Assembly: GCA_030762935.1 (NCBI GenBank)
Contig: CM060887.1
Location: 7,742,501-7,806,500, forward strand
DNA length: 64,000 nt
Source of the DNA: Hymenopus coronatus
Lineage: Eukaryota; Arthropoda; Insecta; Mantodea; Hymenopodidae
Direction: 5' to 3'
The notes below the pieces were generated by a model that was given only the letters and a program-made list of their open reading frames with translations, was not told the DNA's origin and did no database searches. A program made the translations under genes and the position numbers. This document shows positions 41,630 to 52,504 of the stretch, one piece after another (position 1 is the first letter of the stretch; every line of letters begins with the position of its first letter).

Positions 41630-42350
41630 TTTATTGCTGCTTGTTAAGGGCGCTCAACTGCTAGGATCATTAGCGCCCTTATAAAACAAAATGAAAGTAA
41701 ACAAAAGATAAAATAACAATATAAAACAGAAATGAAAGCTGCAAGAAGAAAGGCGACTAAAACCAATGAAATAAAACTAAAAGGTGCTAGACCCATAGGT
41801 AAATGTAAAATATATCCAAAATGAGCGAAAAGAATAAAAGACACTGAAAACTCGGTCAAATGAATAAAAGGATCAGGTGCTGAAAACAATTAAAATCTTG
41901 AAAACCCATAAACTTCCGCTCCGCTAAAATCCGTAGCTAAAAAGTAAATCTGAATGGACAGGTCAAATTTGTTAACCGCTCTATGGTGGAACATTGAACG
42001 AAGGGCTACACACTCTAGGAGCACATGCAGTACCAACATTGCTGAAGCTTAGCGTAATACGAAATTAGAAATAAGTCTACTAAAAATGCTAAAAGCTCCG
42101 ATGTTGCGTGTATGCAATTATATGCAATTTACCACGAAAGTGCAAGCCTAAAGTGTTACTGAATCAAATTTCTTTGTTTACTGGAGATATCCGCCTGTAC
42201 TCTGACCCAAGTCTGGTCAAGATCACGCCACATGTGTTTCTGAACTCTCTTTCTTTTTATATACAGTACTTAGGTCAATAACTGTGTTTCTGAGTGCCTC
42301 AACCTCCAAATTGCGAAACTCTACTGTGTCACGATCACGCAACATTCTCC
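41630..42350 (+). repeat. Unclassified dispersed-looking repeat and spacer
   Basis: Starts with AAGGGCGCTCAACTGCTAGG, then ATCATTAGCGCCCTTATAAA, a small inverted GGGCGCT..AGCGCCC. Then an A-rich, stop-poor stretch on the minus strand without recognisable product. CCTGTACTCTGA and GTCTGGTCAAGATCACGCCA occur both near 41340-41395 and near 42195-42230, so this stretch is bounded by a direct duplication. Confidence 0.45.
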
Positions 42351-42351
42351 A

Positions 42352-43140
42352 CCCACTATAACGTGTAGAGAAGGTATTGCATTCCACCCAAAAATTCCAT
42401 ACCGAGATTTCACCGGAAATACACCTAAGTGTCCCTGTACAAAAAAAAAATCAATTTTTAGAAAAAGTTCCGTGTGTACATCCGTGAACACGAAAAGTCG
42501 TTATTTAAGTTTAGTATCTTTCAGAGATGCGATGAGGATTTTGAGGAAAATCCCCTGCTACCCTTTATGGAAACATTATCTAAAATGTTGATTTTCTCAA
42601 AAATGGCTCTAACGATTGATTAAAGTACCATGTATTAAATATATTTACATGACAAATAAAATGTATATCTTCAATTTTCTGGGAAATATCTCTGAAGAAC
42701 TCTTCATTCCGGATGGATTTTTCTGAATTTTGTCTAACTGGTAAACCGTAAGAGCTTACTTAGCAAAAATGTAGAGCTCGTTGAAACACACAATTTACGT
42801 TATAATGTTTTTTCGTGGAATTGACCATTTTAGAGATATTTCTTGTTATTGATTTCAGTTTTAAAACTTGCCTCATACGGGAATTTGTAAACTACTGGTC
42901 GTCTAAAGAAATGAATTTCGGTCACGTGGCAATCGGCTTTTAAAATATTTGACTATCGATTTAGCTTAGTATATTCCATTATTACCATTCTACTTACAAT
43001 GAAGCAAGAAATACGACCATTTCTGCTAATGTTTATCTCGATTAGCATGTAGTAAATAGAAGAAATAAGCTTTACAACAATAGTGTGTTACAGAGATTGG
43101 AGAAAGTTATGTGAATGGACACAACAGATGTTTCTACTTG
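42352..43140 (+). mobile_element. Recurrent element, near-complete body
   Basis: Starts AACGTGTAGAGAAGGTATTG, ends GGAGAAAGTTATGTGAATGG near 43118. Blocks in the standard order. Followed within about 30 bp by the next copy in the same direction. Confidence 0.85.
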
Positions 43141-43148
43141 TTAATTGT

Positions 43149-43945
43149 GATCATTTACTTTCTCTGCACGTACTATGTACATTGTATATACAGAATGTAT
43201 TGCATTCCACCCAAAAATTCGATACCGAGATTTCACAGGAAATACGTATCCAAAAAAAGCTTTTTCAGAAAAAGGTCCGCGTGTGTGTGTCTGAACATAA
43301 CTCAAAAACGAAAAGACGGTAAAATACTAAATTTGGTATTTAGTTTAGTATCTTCCAGGGATGCGACGCGAAGGCTTTGAGAAAAATCCCCGCACCCCAA
43401 ACTATCCTTTACATGGGAAAATTGTCGAAAATTTTGATTTTCTCAAAAATGACTAACGATTTTGATTGAAATACCGTATATTAAAGTTATTTATACGGCA
43501 AATAAAATGTATATCTTAAATTTTCTGGAAATATCCTCGAAAGATCTCTCTATTCTGGAGGATTTTTTCTAAAGTTTGTGTAACTGGTAAATCGTAAGAG
43601 ATAGACAAAAACCTTACTAACACAAAGAATATAGCTCGTTAAAAACACACAATTTATGTTATATATATTTTTTCGTGGAGTTGATATTTTAAGATATTCC
43701 TTGTTATTGGTTTCAGTTTAAAATACATACAAACAAAGAAACTTCAATCACACAGCTTTTAAAATGTAACTATGCTTTAGCCTAGTGTATTATTTTCCTT
43801 CTACTTACAAAGAAGCAAGCAATAAGACTATTTCTGCTAATTTTTTCTAGATTAGCATGAAGTAAATAGAAGAATAAACTTTTTAACAAGAATATGTTGC
43901 AGATGTAGAGAAAGTCATGTGAATGGAACACATCAGATTTTTTTC
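43149..43945 (+). mobile_element. Recurrent element, tandem second copy
   Basis: TTTACTTTCTCTGCACGTAC at 43152 to GTAGAGAAAGTCATGTGAAT at 43905. Head-to-tail with the copy at 42352. Confidence 0.88.
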
Positions 43946-43949
43946 TGAA

Positions 43950-45245
43950 ATGGTTTCAACAGACATTATGTTGCAGCTACATAAAAGTGCGCTGGCAATA
44001 CAGCTAAAATACAAATGTAAGAAGCTGGGAATGCGCATGCTGATCTTGTCAATAATTTAAATACTCTTTGCATAACAAACACTCAACATATGAAGGGACA
44101 GTAGCTGGAAGGGCTACAGTTTCCAACAATAGCAAACCTCTCGTTTAACGGCTACGACTTAAAATGGTTCTTTATTTTATAAGTGTTATTGAAGAACCAG
44201 TGAAAAACATGCGATTTGATTTTCACGAGTGCATAATCAAGACCAAGGACGAGTTATATGCAATTCTAATTCCTGAATAATCAATCAGTAATTATTAACA
44301 TTACGCAATTGTTTTACCTTGACCTATGGTTCTGCGGTATGTTATGGCGTCATTATTTTTAGCAGTCTTTTTCGTTGGCAAGGCGACATTTACATGCATG
44401 CTTTATTAGTGGTGCGGGGGGAAAAAAAAAACCGCCCTATCATGGTTGCTGTCAATTGCCAGAATCGTATCAGCGCTGTCGGTGTCCTGGAATTTCCTTC
44501 CGCAGTTAATCTATCGCTTTTTCGGATGTTTATGAAATTTGAAAAATCTATATAATATCTTGAAATGTGTACCGGTTATTAACGCAATAAGTGATATTTT
44601 TTTCCAAGTTGCAAAATTCTAGCTTGCACGGTTAATTAAATGATAATTTTGGACTAAATTCATTCATCTAATAAAAATGTTTAACACGATACATTTTTAA
44701 AAATATTCTCAACAAAAATTCAAGTTTTACAATAAACGAGTTTTACAAATATATCTTATCCAAAGTTTTATATTAACCACCAATTATTGTAGAAATCTTG
44801 ATTTTTCAAAAGTTAATAATTTAGTTCTCAAAATTGCAGCATGGACTGGAAATCATGACAGAAACTGACCCTGGCGGACTTAAAAGGCCGCTGGAAGCAG
44901 TAAAATTACGTTTCCTGAAAGCGGCCCTCGGAATCTCAAATCCAGGCTAGCGTGTGAACTCACTAAGCAGAGTTTCTTCGTTGAAGACCTATGACTGAAG
45001 CGTGGGCTGCCGAGGACAGAATGAAGAGGAACGCTACACGGTGACCAGGACAGACGGGATCTGCGGCACTTCGTCAACTCGTTAGCGGTACATGCTACCA
45101 CCACAAACCGAGTGTTTCCACGACCCGCACGACACTTGTGTGGCGAACATGCAACCCTGTGTAAGAACCGGCAAACATCCCTCTTGAAATTCTGCGAAAG
45201 GTAAATTGATAATCCACTCTATACACAACTTGTGTGATGTATCTA
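43950..45245. other. Spacer, mostly unrecognised
   Basis: Contains the dispersed GCTGTCAATTGCCAGAATCG to TTCCTTCCGCAGTTAAT block at 44453-44512 (also at 15565). The stretch 44860-45240 is more GC- and CpG-rich than its surroundings, with open frames on the minus strand (45104-44880 and 45306-45082) that I do not recognise. Confidence 0.4.
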
Positions 45246-45247
45246 TA

Positions 45248-46793
45248 CAGGCTGTTTCAAAAATACGGGGCATAATTTCAGTTATGTATTTCCCACATGT
45301 AGACAATCAAATTAGTTCATTATAACATGTGTCCGGAAATGCTTCATTTCCGAGTTATGGCCTTCACAATATTGAAATTCACTGGAACGTTTTTCTTTCC
45401 GCAGGTTGTTGTCATTACAGAAGATGTTCAAAATGTCCACCTCCTGCTTGAATACAGACCTCACATCGATGTCTCATTGACCTGCGAACACAATCCCAAA
45501 CTCCAGGAGTATTGCGTATGTCCTCACAACTTGCCACAATTCGATTCCGAAGGGATTCCAAATCCGGCACCGGAGACGAATAAACCAATGATTTTAAATG
45601 GCCCCACAAGTAGAAATCGAGAGGGTTCAGATCAGGTAAGCGTGGAGGCCAAGCAATTGGGCCACCTCTACCTATCCATCGATCAGGAAACCTTCAATCC
45701 AAGTACCGGCGAGCCGTAAGACTGAAGTGTGCAGGAGCGCCATCATGCAAGAAGTGAATGTGTTGATGATTGATCAGTGGAGTGTCTTTGAAAACGTCAG
45801 GTATGGTGTTTTCCAGGAAGTTTGTGTACGCCTGCCCCGTAAGTCTGTTTACAAGTACATGGGGTCCAACTAATCGATCACCAATGATACCGGTCCACAT
45901 GTTGAGGGAGAACCGCACCTGGTAATGAGATACAATAGTTGCACGTGGGTTTTCATGCGATCATACATGCTGATTGTGGAAATTTGTTATGCCATCTCTT
46001 GTGAACTGTGCTTCAACTGTAAATAATACGACGGCAGAAAAGGTCGGATTTACACCACACTGCTGCAAGAGCCACTGACAGAACCTAACTCTGGTAATCT
46101 GCTGGTGACAGGGCCTGTACACGTTGCAAATGATAAGGATACAATTGATACTCGTTCAACAGTCTCCAGACAGTCGTATGAGGAACATTGACTTGCAACG
46201 CTAACCGTCGTGTGCTGATAGAAGGAGTCCTGTCCACAGCCTCCGGAATCTCCTCCTGCACTTCTGGAGTTGTAGATCTTGGTCGTCCCCTTCCCAAACC
46301 AGGAGAGGTGAATGTTCCATACTCGCACAGACGGGAATGGAGACGTACAAATGTCTTCCGATCTGGATGTCTTCCTGGTACAAACGACGAGCCAGCGCAG
46401 CATTGCAGTCCGCCTTACCGTACATGAAGTGTATCTCTGCCAGCTCTTGATTTGAATACATGTCGCACAGTCTTAACGCCTAAAGAACCCTGAATGTAAC
46501 CTTCCTCAGAATGAACTATCAGAGCGCCCTCCTAATGTCTCCTTTGACGGCAAAGACCTGCGGAAAGAAAAACGTTCCAGTGAATTCCAATGTTGTGAAG
46601 GCCATAACTCTGAAATGAAGCATTTCCGGACATGAACTATTTTGATTGTCTACAGGTGGGACTTTCAATGTTGTAAAGGCCCATAACTCGGAAATGAAGC
46701 ATTTCCGGACACATGTTATAATGAACTAATTTGATTGTCTACATGTGGGAAATACATACCTGAAATTATGCCCCGTATTTTTGAAACGCCCCG
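45248..46793 (-). mobile_element. DUF4817/Tc1-mariner-type DNA transposon, inactivated
   Basis: TA at 45246 and at 46794 flank inverted ends that start TAC(A/G)GG and continue GTTTCAAAAATACGGGGCAT. The left TIR reaches about 45406. The right TIR (46556-46793) is longer because about 80 bp containing GGCCATAACTCTGAAATGAA is duplicated. The transposase lies between, on the minus strand. The element abuts an RTE-type LINE end on its right. Confidence 0.88.
45415..46461 (-). pseudogene. DUF4817/DDE transposase, broken
   Basis: Order on the minus strand: MYSNQELAEIHFMYGKADC (DUF4817-like N-terminus, 46461), GRGRPRSTTPEVQEEIPEAV, HTTVWRLLNEYQLYPYHLQR (second HTH, near 46150), FTVEAQFTRDGITNFH (near 45990), MRFSLNMWTGIIGDRLVGP, FLHDGAPAHFSLTARRYLD, LPDLNPLDFYLWG, and ending CIQAGGGHFEHLL. 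There are frameshifts near 46340 and 46290, a TGA after FHNQHV and a TGA after TARRYLD. The first catalytic Asp (family FTDEAQF) is Val here. The second and third Asp remain, with 36 codons between them. It would move DNA by cut-and-paste if intact; this copy cannot. Confidence 0.88.
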
Positions 46794-46795
46794 TA

Positions 46796-47010
46796 TTATT
46801 TGGCTCTCTTTTCAATCCAGGAGATTTTTAACAATCTTCTCCAAGTCCATAGCTCGAAACTGTCTAATTTTCCCCTGCCCTGCTTGTTCAAAGTCCAACT
46901 TTTACATCCGTACAATATAGGTACTATTGTCCGGATTAGTTGAATTTTCGTCTTCTTGCTTAAATCGGAATTTGAGGATTTCCTTTATCTTGCCCAATAC
47001 TGATCTACCT
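46796..47010 (-). pseudogene. RTE-type LINE C-terminal fragment
   Basis: The minus strand reads LSKKTKIQLIRTIVPILYGC then KSWTL, and after a frameshift ELWTWRRLLKISWIEKRA: the (L)YG-E-WTL ... FE-WCWRR-L-I-W signature at the end of many RTE/BovB-like and related LINE proteins. The fragment ends exactly where the TA-flanked transposon begins. Confidence 0.8.
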
Positions 47011-47169
47011 AGATGTATTCTCCTCCTCCTCCTGCTCATTTCTGCTTTGCATGAAGCATCTTTAGTTAGGAGTATCCACTGCTAGCCGAACTCCGTCAAT
47101 GCTTATGTAGGAAACAGTTACACAGCATATATCCACACACAACCAAACTACCCGTACTCCGAAAGGTGA

Positions 47170-47335
47170 CATGGAATCAAATGATGGGGGAATAAGCCGG
47201 AAGAAATCCTGGTATTATAAAAACCATCCCAGCATTCGAATGCCGTCAAGTGAAAACCACGAGAAAAGTGCTGGTTGGAGATCGAACCCGCTATGTCTCG
47301 AATGCCAGCGACCATCGGTCATTTAAGAGTTTAAA
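47170..47335 (-). repeat. tRNA-like SINE relic
   Basis: GGAGATCGAACCCGCTATGT (B-box complement) and GCCAGCGACCATCGGTCAT resemble tRNA-derived heads of other SINEs here. Body not matched. A second such head fragment lies at 47660-47725 (GGGTTTGAACCCGCGACCTT). Confidence 0.45.
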
Positions 47336-47787
47336 ATGTCGAATTATTTCCACTTCAGAGCCAGGGTATGTACACTCTTAAGGGTACAGTCCTGAGACAA
47401 AACACACAAGTTACAGCAAATTGTTGAAGCAAATTTTCGAGAAAACAAGATTTAAAGTCAATCGTGCCTATTAATACGCATGCGCTTGTCCGTTTATAGC
47501 TTCAGTTAATTGGTAATTCAAATGCTCCAAATGAAAAAAAGAACGCTATATTTTTCTTAAAATTTAGAAATAATTATTTGATTATGATGAATTATTTTAT
47601 TTATTTTATTTTTTACAATTTTAGCCAAACTTTGCAGATCTGAACACATTTAAAACCATCGGTATAGGCCGGGTTTGAACCCGCGACCTTGTGATCAGAA
47701 GGCCAGCGGTCTATTTAAGAGATCTACATGCAGTAGGTTTTCGTCTATGACATCGTTTACCACTTCCCTATACTACAAGATTACAAT

Positions 47788-48122
47788 TCCTTTCGAAAGA
47801 AGATGAGAACTTCACAGAAAAATTTTAGTAAATAAAATTTTGAGAAATGTTCCATGAACAGAGCAACAGAGGTTAGCATTTTCTTGCAAATCTTTGTGTC
47901 TCGTCTTTGGAAGATACAGAGCTTAAGTAAATTGTTATTTGACTTTTCATTTTGAATTGTGCTCTTCATAACCATAAACAGACCTGCTAAAAATTTGTTG
48001 TTTTTTATTTATTCAGGAGTTCGCAAAAACACGTATTTTCGGTGAAATCTAAGCATCGAAGTTTTTGATTGAATGCAATAGTATCTTTTTTACCTGTTAT
48101 GCACATGATAAAGAAATGAAGC
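47788..48122 (-). mobile_element. Recurrent element, head half
   Basis: TGTCTCGTCTTTGGAAGATA, ACGTATTTTCGGTGAAATCT and GAATGCAATAGTATCTTTTT. The diverged head region of a minus copy. Confidence 0.65.
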
Positions 48123-48509
48123 TTTCATAATTAGTCGAGATTGAAACTTAAAAATGCGAATGTGAATAATGAATATCCACATTAAAATATATTTTGAAGT
48201 AGATGTGATCTCTCTGAATTGCTGTGCACCATCCACCCGCCCTAATTAAGACACTTTCTTAAATAGCAAATTCACTCCGAAATACAAGTTTTTTTATTTT
48301 TTTTATTTGAAGACGTCCTGGGGTAACTAGGGTCTCTAACGTCTAAGTCTACTGTATTAATTGTTCACTACAATAAATTATTTATTTTCTAGTTAATTCT
48401 TCTACATCCCATTATTTTACAACACATAAATCGCATACTACATTGTCTTTAGTTCCATTAAAACAATTTTTTTTCCCTTCTTTTACGCGATGAAAAGAAA
48501 TGAAATGGG

Positions 48510-48742
48510 GTTTTATTAAAAGACGTCCGTTAACTGCTGTGGTTCTCAGCGTCCAATTCTATGTTAATTTTGCTCAGAGGCCTCTATATTAGGCTTGAGG
48601 TTCTTTTACGTGCCGTAAATCTACGACACGAAGCAACTTCCCTTCCGAAGGGAGATGTTTACGGCCCAAAAAAATCCGTCGCCCTCCGCCAGGTTTGAAC
48701 CCTCGACCTTGGGTACAAGAGGCTAGCATGATAACCATTCAT
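48510..48742 (-). repeat. SINE-B copy
   Basis: AACTGCTGTGGTTCTCAGCG, GAGGTTCTTTTACGTGCCGT, CGCCAGGTTTGAACCCTCGA and GCTAGCATGATAACCATTC. The very 5' end is missing. Confidence 0.85.
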
Positions 48743-48862
48743 CCTATCTTCATCTGTTTATCATTAGATTTTATTCTGCTTTTAAAGAGACGCTATCTTT
48801 CTTTTGTTATTGTCATTTCTTTCGATAAGGTTCATCATTTCATACGTATATATTATTTTCGT

Positions 48863-49066
48863 CGGCACCGTTGCTGAGTGGTTAGACTGCTCGTCTAGGC
48901 GGCCCAGGTTCGATCCCAAGGGATTTTTCGTGGACAAAGCGGCGTCTGGGCGGATTTTCTTTGGTCCTCCGGTTTCCCCCGCCACTCATTCCACCATTTG
49001 CTCCATCATCACCTTTTCTATCATCCAGTGACAGACCTAAGCATGTGGATGGTAAGCCGACTACAA
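48863..49066 (+). repeat. SINE-C head copy
   Basis: GGCACCGTTGCTGAGTGGTT (A-box), CCAGGTTCGATCCCAAGGGA (B-box), CAAAGCGGCGTCTGGGCGG, CCTTTTCTATCATCCAGTGA. Same head as 37607-37969, with a shortened body. Confidence 0.75.
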
Positions 49067-49790
49067 AAAAATTATTTTCCCTTATTACATAATTCACTTT
49101 AAACTCTGATAGGTTATTTATTTTTAATATTATCAGTTCACATTCGCTTTTGTTAGTAATTTGGTATTAAATAAAAACATCTTGCTGGATCTTCAACATT
49201 TAGCTTTCTTCCCGTTGCTATTAATCTTATATTTTTATAAAATACATTTTTACTCCATTCCACCATACATCCTTAAATGTGATTTTTCTAATTATTGATA
49301 ATTTCTTCTTTTTGGGATTTTCCATTTTATTAATTTTGATAGCCAAATACATTAACTTCACATTTCCTCTCTTTCAATTAGTTAATTACTTCATTGGAAA
49401 TGTTTCACCCGGAAAAGAGATACTCCATTTTTAACTTCTACACAAACAACTATACTACCAACAAATATATGAATAAATATATATTTTACGAAATCCCGAG
49501 AACAGCGTATTTTTGGTCTTCTTCATAGAATTTACAACAAACCATTTGAGGTTTCTGTACCATCTGACCAAACGTCTAAACTCAAAGAAAATGAAAATAC
49601 ACTAACATTTAATTACGCGTTTTTCGCTTCTCTTCCAATTATCATGTATTCCTCTTTATGTATGATTCGCTTATTTGGTTGAGGAATGCATTAACAGAAG
49701 ACACCTTTTAGAAGTTAAACCTTATTATTTAGGAAATAAATTGCAGGTTTTATTGAACCATAAAGACCAAAGCTAGACCCAAGAAATTAT
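49067..49790. other. Spacer, nothing recognised
   Basis: Very AT-rich with no frames of interest. Confidence 0.4.
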
Positions 49791-50496
49791 TTAAGGCGAG
49801 TCGAAATGTCCCAAAGTTAGTTTGATCCATTATCTCAGCATCTAACATAATAAGCTAATTTTTTCAAGGTATATTCAGCAATGTCTTTACTCTTAATTGA
49901 TGTAAAATAGAATACTTTTTATTTTAAGGAAAGGCATACTTTTTTTTAATAGAGCTCTTAAAATTTTATTGAAAAATGAGGATTTTTAAATTAAAAAGAA
50001 TAAATAATCCATATAGGTACATAATGTTTTCGTTAAAATAAAGTCTATTTAGATGCAAATGTGTGATAAAACTTAACCTTAGTGTCAATTAGTTTGAGAT
50101 AATGGGACATTTATATAGGACATTTTTATTTATTCAGAAATTGCTTTAAAACATATCATTTCAAAACAATGTAACCTAACTTTCCAAACAACTTCTCAAT
50201 AATGAGCGGGATTCAAATGCTGCAAATAGCTAAAGTAAAACTTTCCGATCAAAATAAAACAGGTTTCTTCCCTAACACTAATATTTACAAAGTTATTGAT
50301 GTTTTACCAGCTGAGCGTACCAAAATGTTATAAAAACTATTACGCAGGATTATTTTCAACAATATTTTTAAATGATTTACAATTAGCGTACCTCTATGAA
50401 AGTTATACCAAAATAGCGGGAGATTCGAAATATTTATATGCAATTAAAACATAAAAATGGAAAAAAAATTATGAAAATCCCATTTTGACTCGCCTT
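49791..50496. mobile_element. Non-autonomous TTAA-bounded element
   Basis: The left end TTAAGGCGAGTCGAAATG is mirrored at the right by CATTTTGACTCGCCTTAA. The arms match over about 18 bp with one mismatch, and both end in TTAA, the duplicated target of piggyBac-type elements. About 706 bp, AT-rich, no ORF. A piggyBac transposase relic exists at 32940-33301, but its own ends are unknown, so the link is only inferred. Confidence 0.7.
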
Positions 50497-50499
50497 AAA

Positions 50500-51420
50500 G
50501 CTGCTTCTCATCTAGTTATATTCTTTGCGTGAACGTTGCCATAATGAAGGATAGCAACGAAAACTCGTAAATAACTATAAAGCGTTTCTAGTGGCCGAAT
50601 AACAAACTACCAAATTTGGATTGACTTTGGAAGTAAATGGCAGGTTAAATCTCGTAACCACAGGACTCCTGTTTTACTGCGGTTCGCTACGCTCGCCCCC
50701 AGAGTGGTAATTTTGCTGAGATTTTGGGAAACCTTGAGGACAAACTCCATGAATGACGATAGCCACCAAGCACCTACTACTGGCCGAACCGAAACTAATA
50801 GCCAGGGTAAATATGGGGCAAAGCCGTTGCAGAACCACTTTGAGCGTTATCAGATCTCGTGCCATAATTTGCTCGCTAATGAATGTATTGCAGTTTGTGT
50901 GTTTTGTAGCATTAACCTGAATGACTTGTAAACAATTGTGCCTATGCTATTATAAAAGGTGCTGGGATTACCCTAACATATAATCGGCTATGACCAACAT
51001 ACCTGACGTAATTCTAACAGCTTACACGTGGGAATCACTAATCCCGAATAAAATATCAGTCAAGTTAACACAAAAGGCTTTTTATTAAAAACTGAACATT
51101 GTACCTACTTACCCCATTAATTTAGAGGTAGACTAAATCAAGGCTTAGCAAATAATGAAACATAATCTCCTATTGGTGTATTATTTGTAACGGTATTGCT
51201 TTTTTCAGTTTACAACATCCATAAGCGACAGCGTGGCCAACTGGATAGAGTCGTAAGGAGAGAAGAACAAACAAGTATTAGTTGGTCATGTCTCACGGGA
51301 AGCTCGAGACTTTCCAAAGCTTGCTCGCTTGGCTATATACCTAGCAATTCGTTTTTTAAACGACTTGGTCTGTTTTGGAATAGTTTTGAGAACCCCACAA
51401 AATGAAGTGAAACTAAAAGG
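50500..51420. other. Spacer, unrecognised, locally GC-richer
   Basis: 50640-50900 has more CpG and G+C than its neighbours, with frames on both strands but no domain that I recognise. Near 51230 a tRNA-like GCGTGGCCAACTGGATAGAG stands alone. Confidence 0.35.
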
Positions 51421-51421
51421 A

Positions 51422-51630
51422 GTTTTATTTATGGACACTAACTGCTGCGGTAGTCAGCGTCCAATTCTATATTGGGGGTCAAAGACCGCTTGATTTTTCT
51501 TACGATCTCTATCAGGTTTGAGATTATTTTACGTGCCGTAAATCTACGAAATGGGGCCAACGACTTTACTTCCCTTCCAAGGAAGCCACGTTGAGGATTT
51601 TTTACGCCTGAAGCCCTCCGCCGGGGTGGA
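51422..51630 (-). repeat. SINE-B copy, 5'-truncated
   Basis: TTATGGACACTAACTGCTGC, TATTTTACGTGCCGTAAATC and GGCCAACGACTTTACTTCCC. The B-box side is degraded. Confidence 0.8.
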
Positions 51631-51912
51631 AACCAAGGTTTCTTCTTCATGAAGGGTAAAGTTTTCCGGCATCTTAAACCAGAGGGCCACATTATGAAAT
51701 ATCCTGGCGTGAAGAAAAACATGATTTTGCAATATTTTAATCTTTCCTACATGCGCAGCCTGTGTTTTTGCGAACGAACAGGCAGCCACAGTATCCAAAA
51801 TTTTACGCATGAAATTGTTTCCTCTCCAAACTAACAGACATGTGGATGTGTGGCAGAGGTGCCGGAATGATGACAATTTTGAGGGTGCTCTCAATAATTG
51901 AGAATTAAATTT

Positions 51913-52185
51913 TATTATTCTCATGCTTCTCATTCTCATGCTTCTCATTCTCATGCTTCTCATTATTATTATTCTTCTCATTATTATTATTCTTCTCATT
52001 ATTATTATTCTTCTCATTATTATTATTCTTCTCATTATTATTATTCTTCTCATTATTATTATTCTTCTCATTATTATTCTTCTCATTATTATTCTTCTCA
52101 TTATTATTCTTCTCATTATTATTCTTCTCATTATTATTCTTCTCATTATTATTATTCTCATTATTATTATTCTCATCATTATTTT
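51913..52185. repeat. Pyrimidine/AT minisatellite
   Basis: Units of CTTCTCATTATTATTATT (18 bp) and CTTCTCATTATTATT (15 bp), preceded by CTTCTCATTCTCATG units. Unit lengths are multiples of 3, so long frames (YYYSSH, MRRII and NNEKNN repeats) stay open on both strands. These are not genes. Confidence 0.95.
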
Positions 52186-52261
52186 TATAGTTATCCGTCA
52201 AAACACGCTACTTTCATGCTAACAGGACCATTTAAAATATTGGGCATTATTTAATATCAAA

Positions 52262-52472
52262 TGATTGACAAGAATGGCGATGAATGAAATTGTTGAAATG
52301 ATGCTAAAATGATCCATGTAGCTTAAAGCTACTCGACATTTGTCTTCTTAGGATAAGGGAAAAGCCCGACAAAAACCATATCCGAGTAAATCACCCTAAG
52401 CGAGATTCGAACTCACGGCCTTTTGAATGTGACGTAGACATGCTCCCCGTACATTTACCCAGGCGGACTAGA
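52262..52472 (-). repeat. SINE-A copy
   Basis: GTTGAAATGATGCTAAAATG, TTGTCTTCTTAGGATAAGG, ATCACCCTAAGCGAGATTCG and TTTACCCAGGCGGACTAG. The A-tail side is missing. Confidence 0.82.
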
Positions 52473-52504
52473 ATTTATATAATTTAGGATATTAAACGTT
52501 TTGA

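Noticed and set aside
51544..52179. A 211-codon minus frame and overlapping plus frames
   Set aside because: Most of the length is the minisatellite translation. The rest overlaps a SINE-B.
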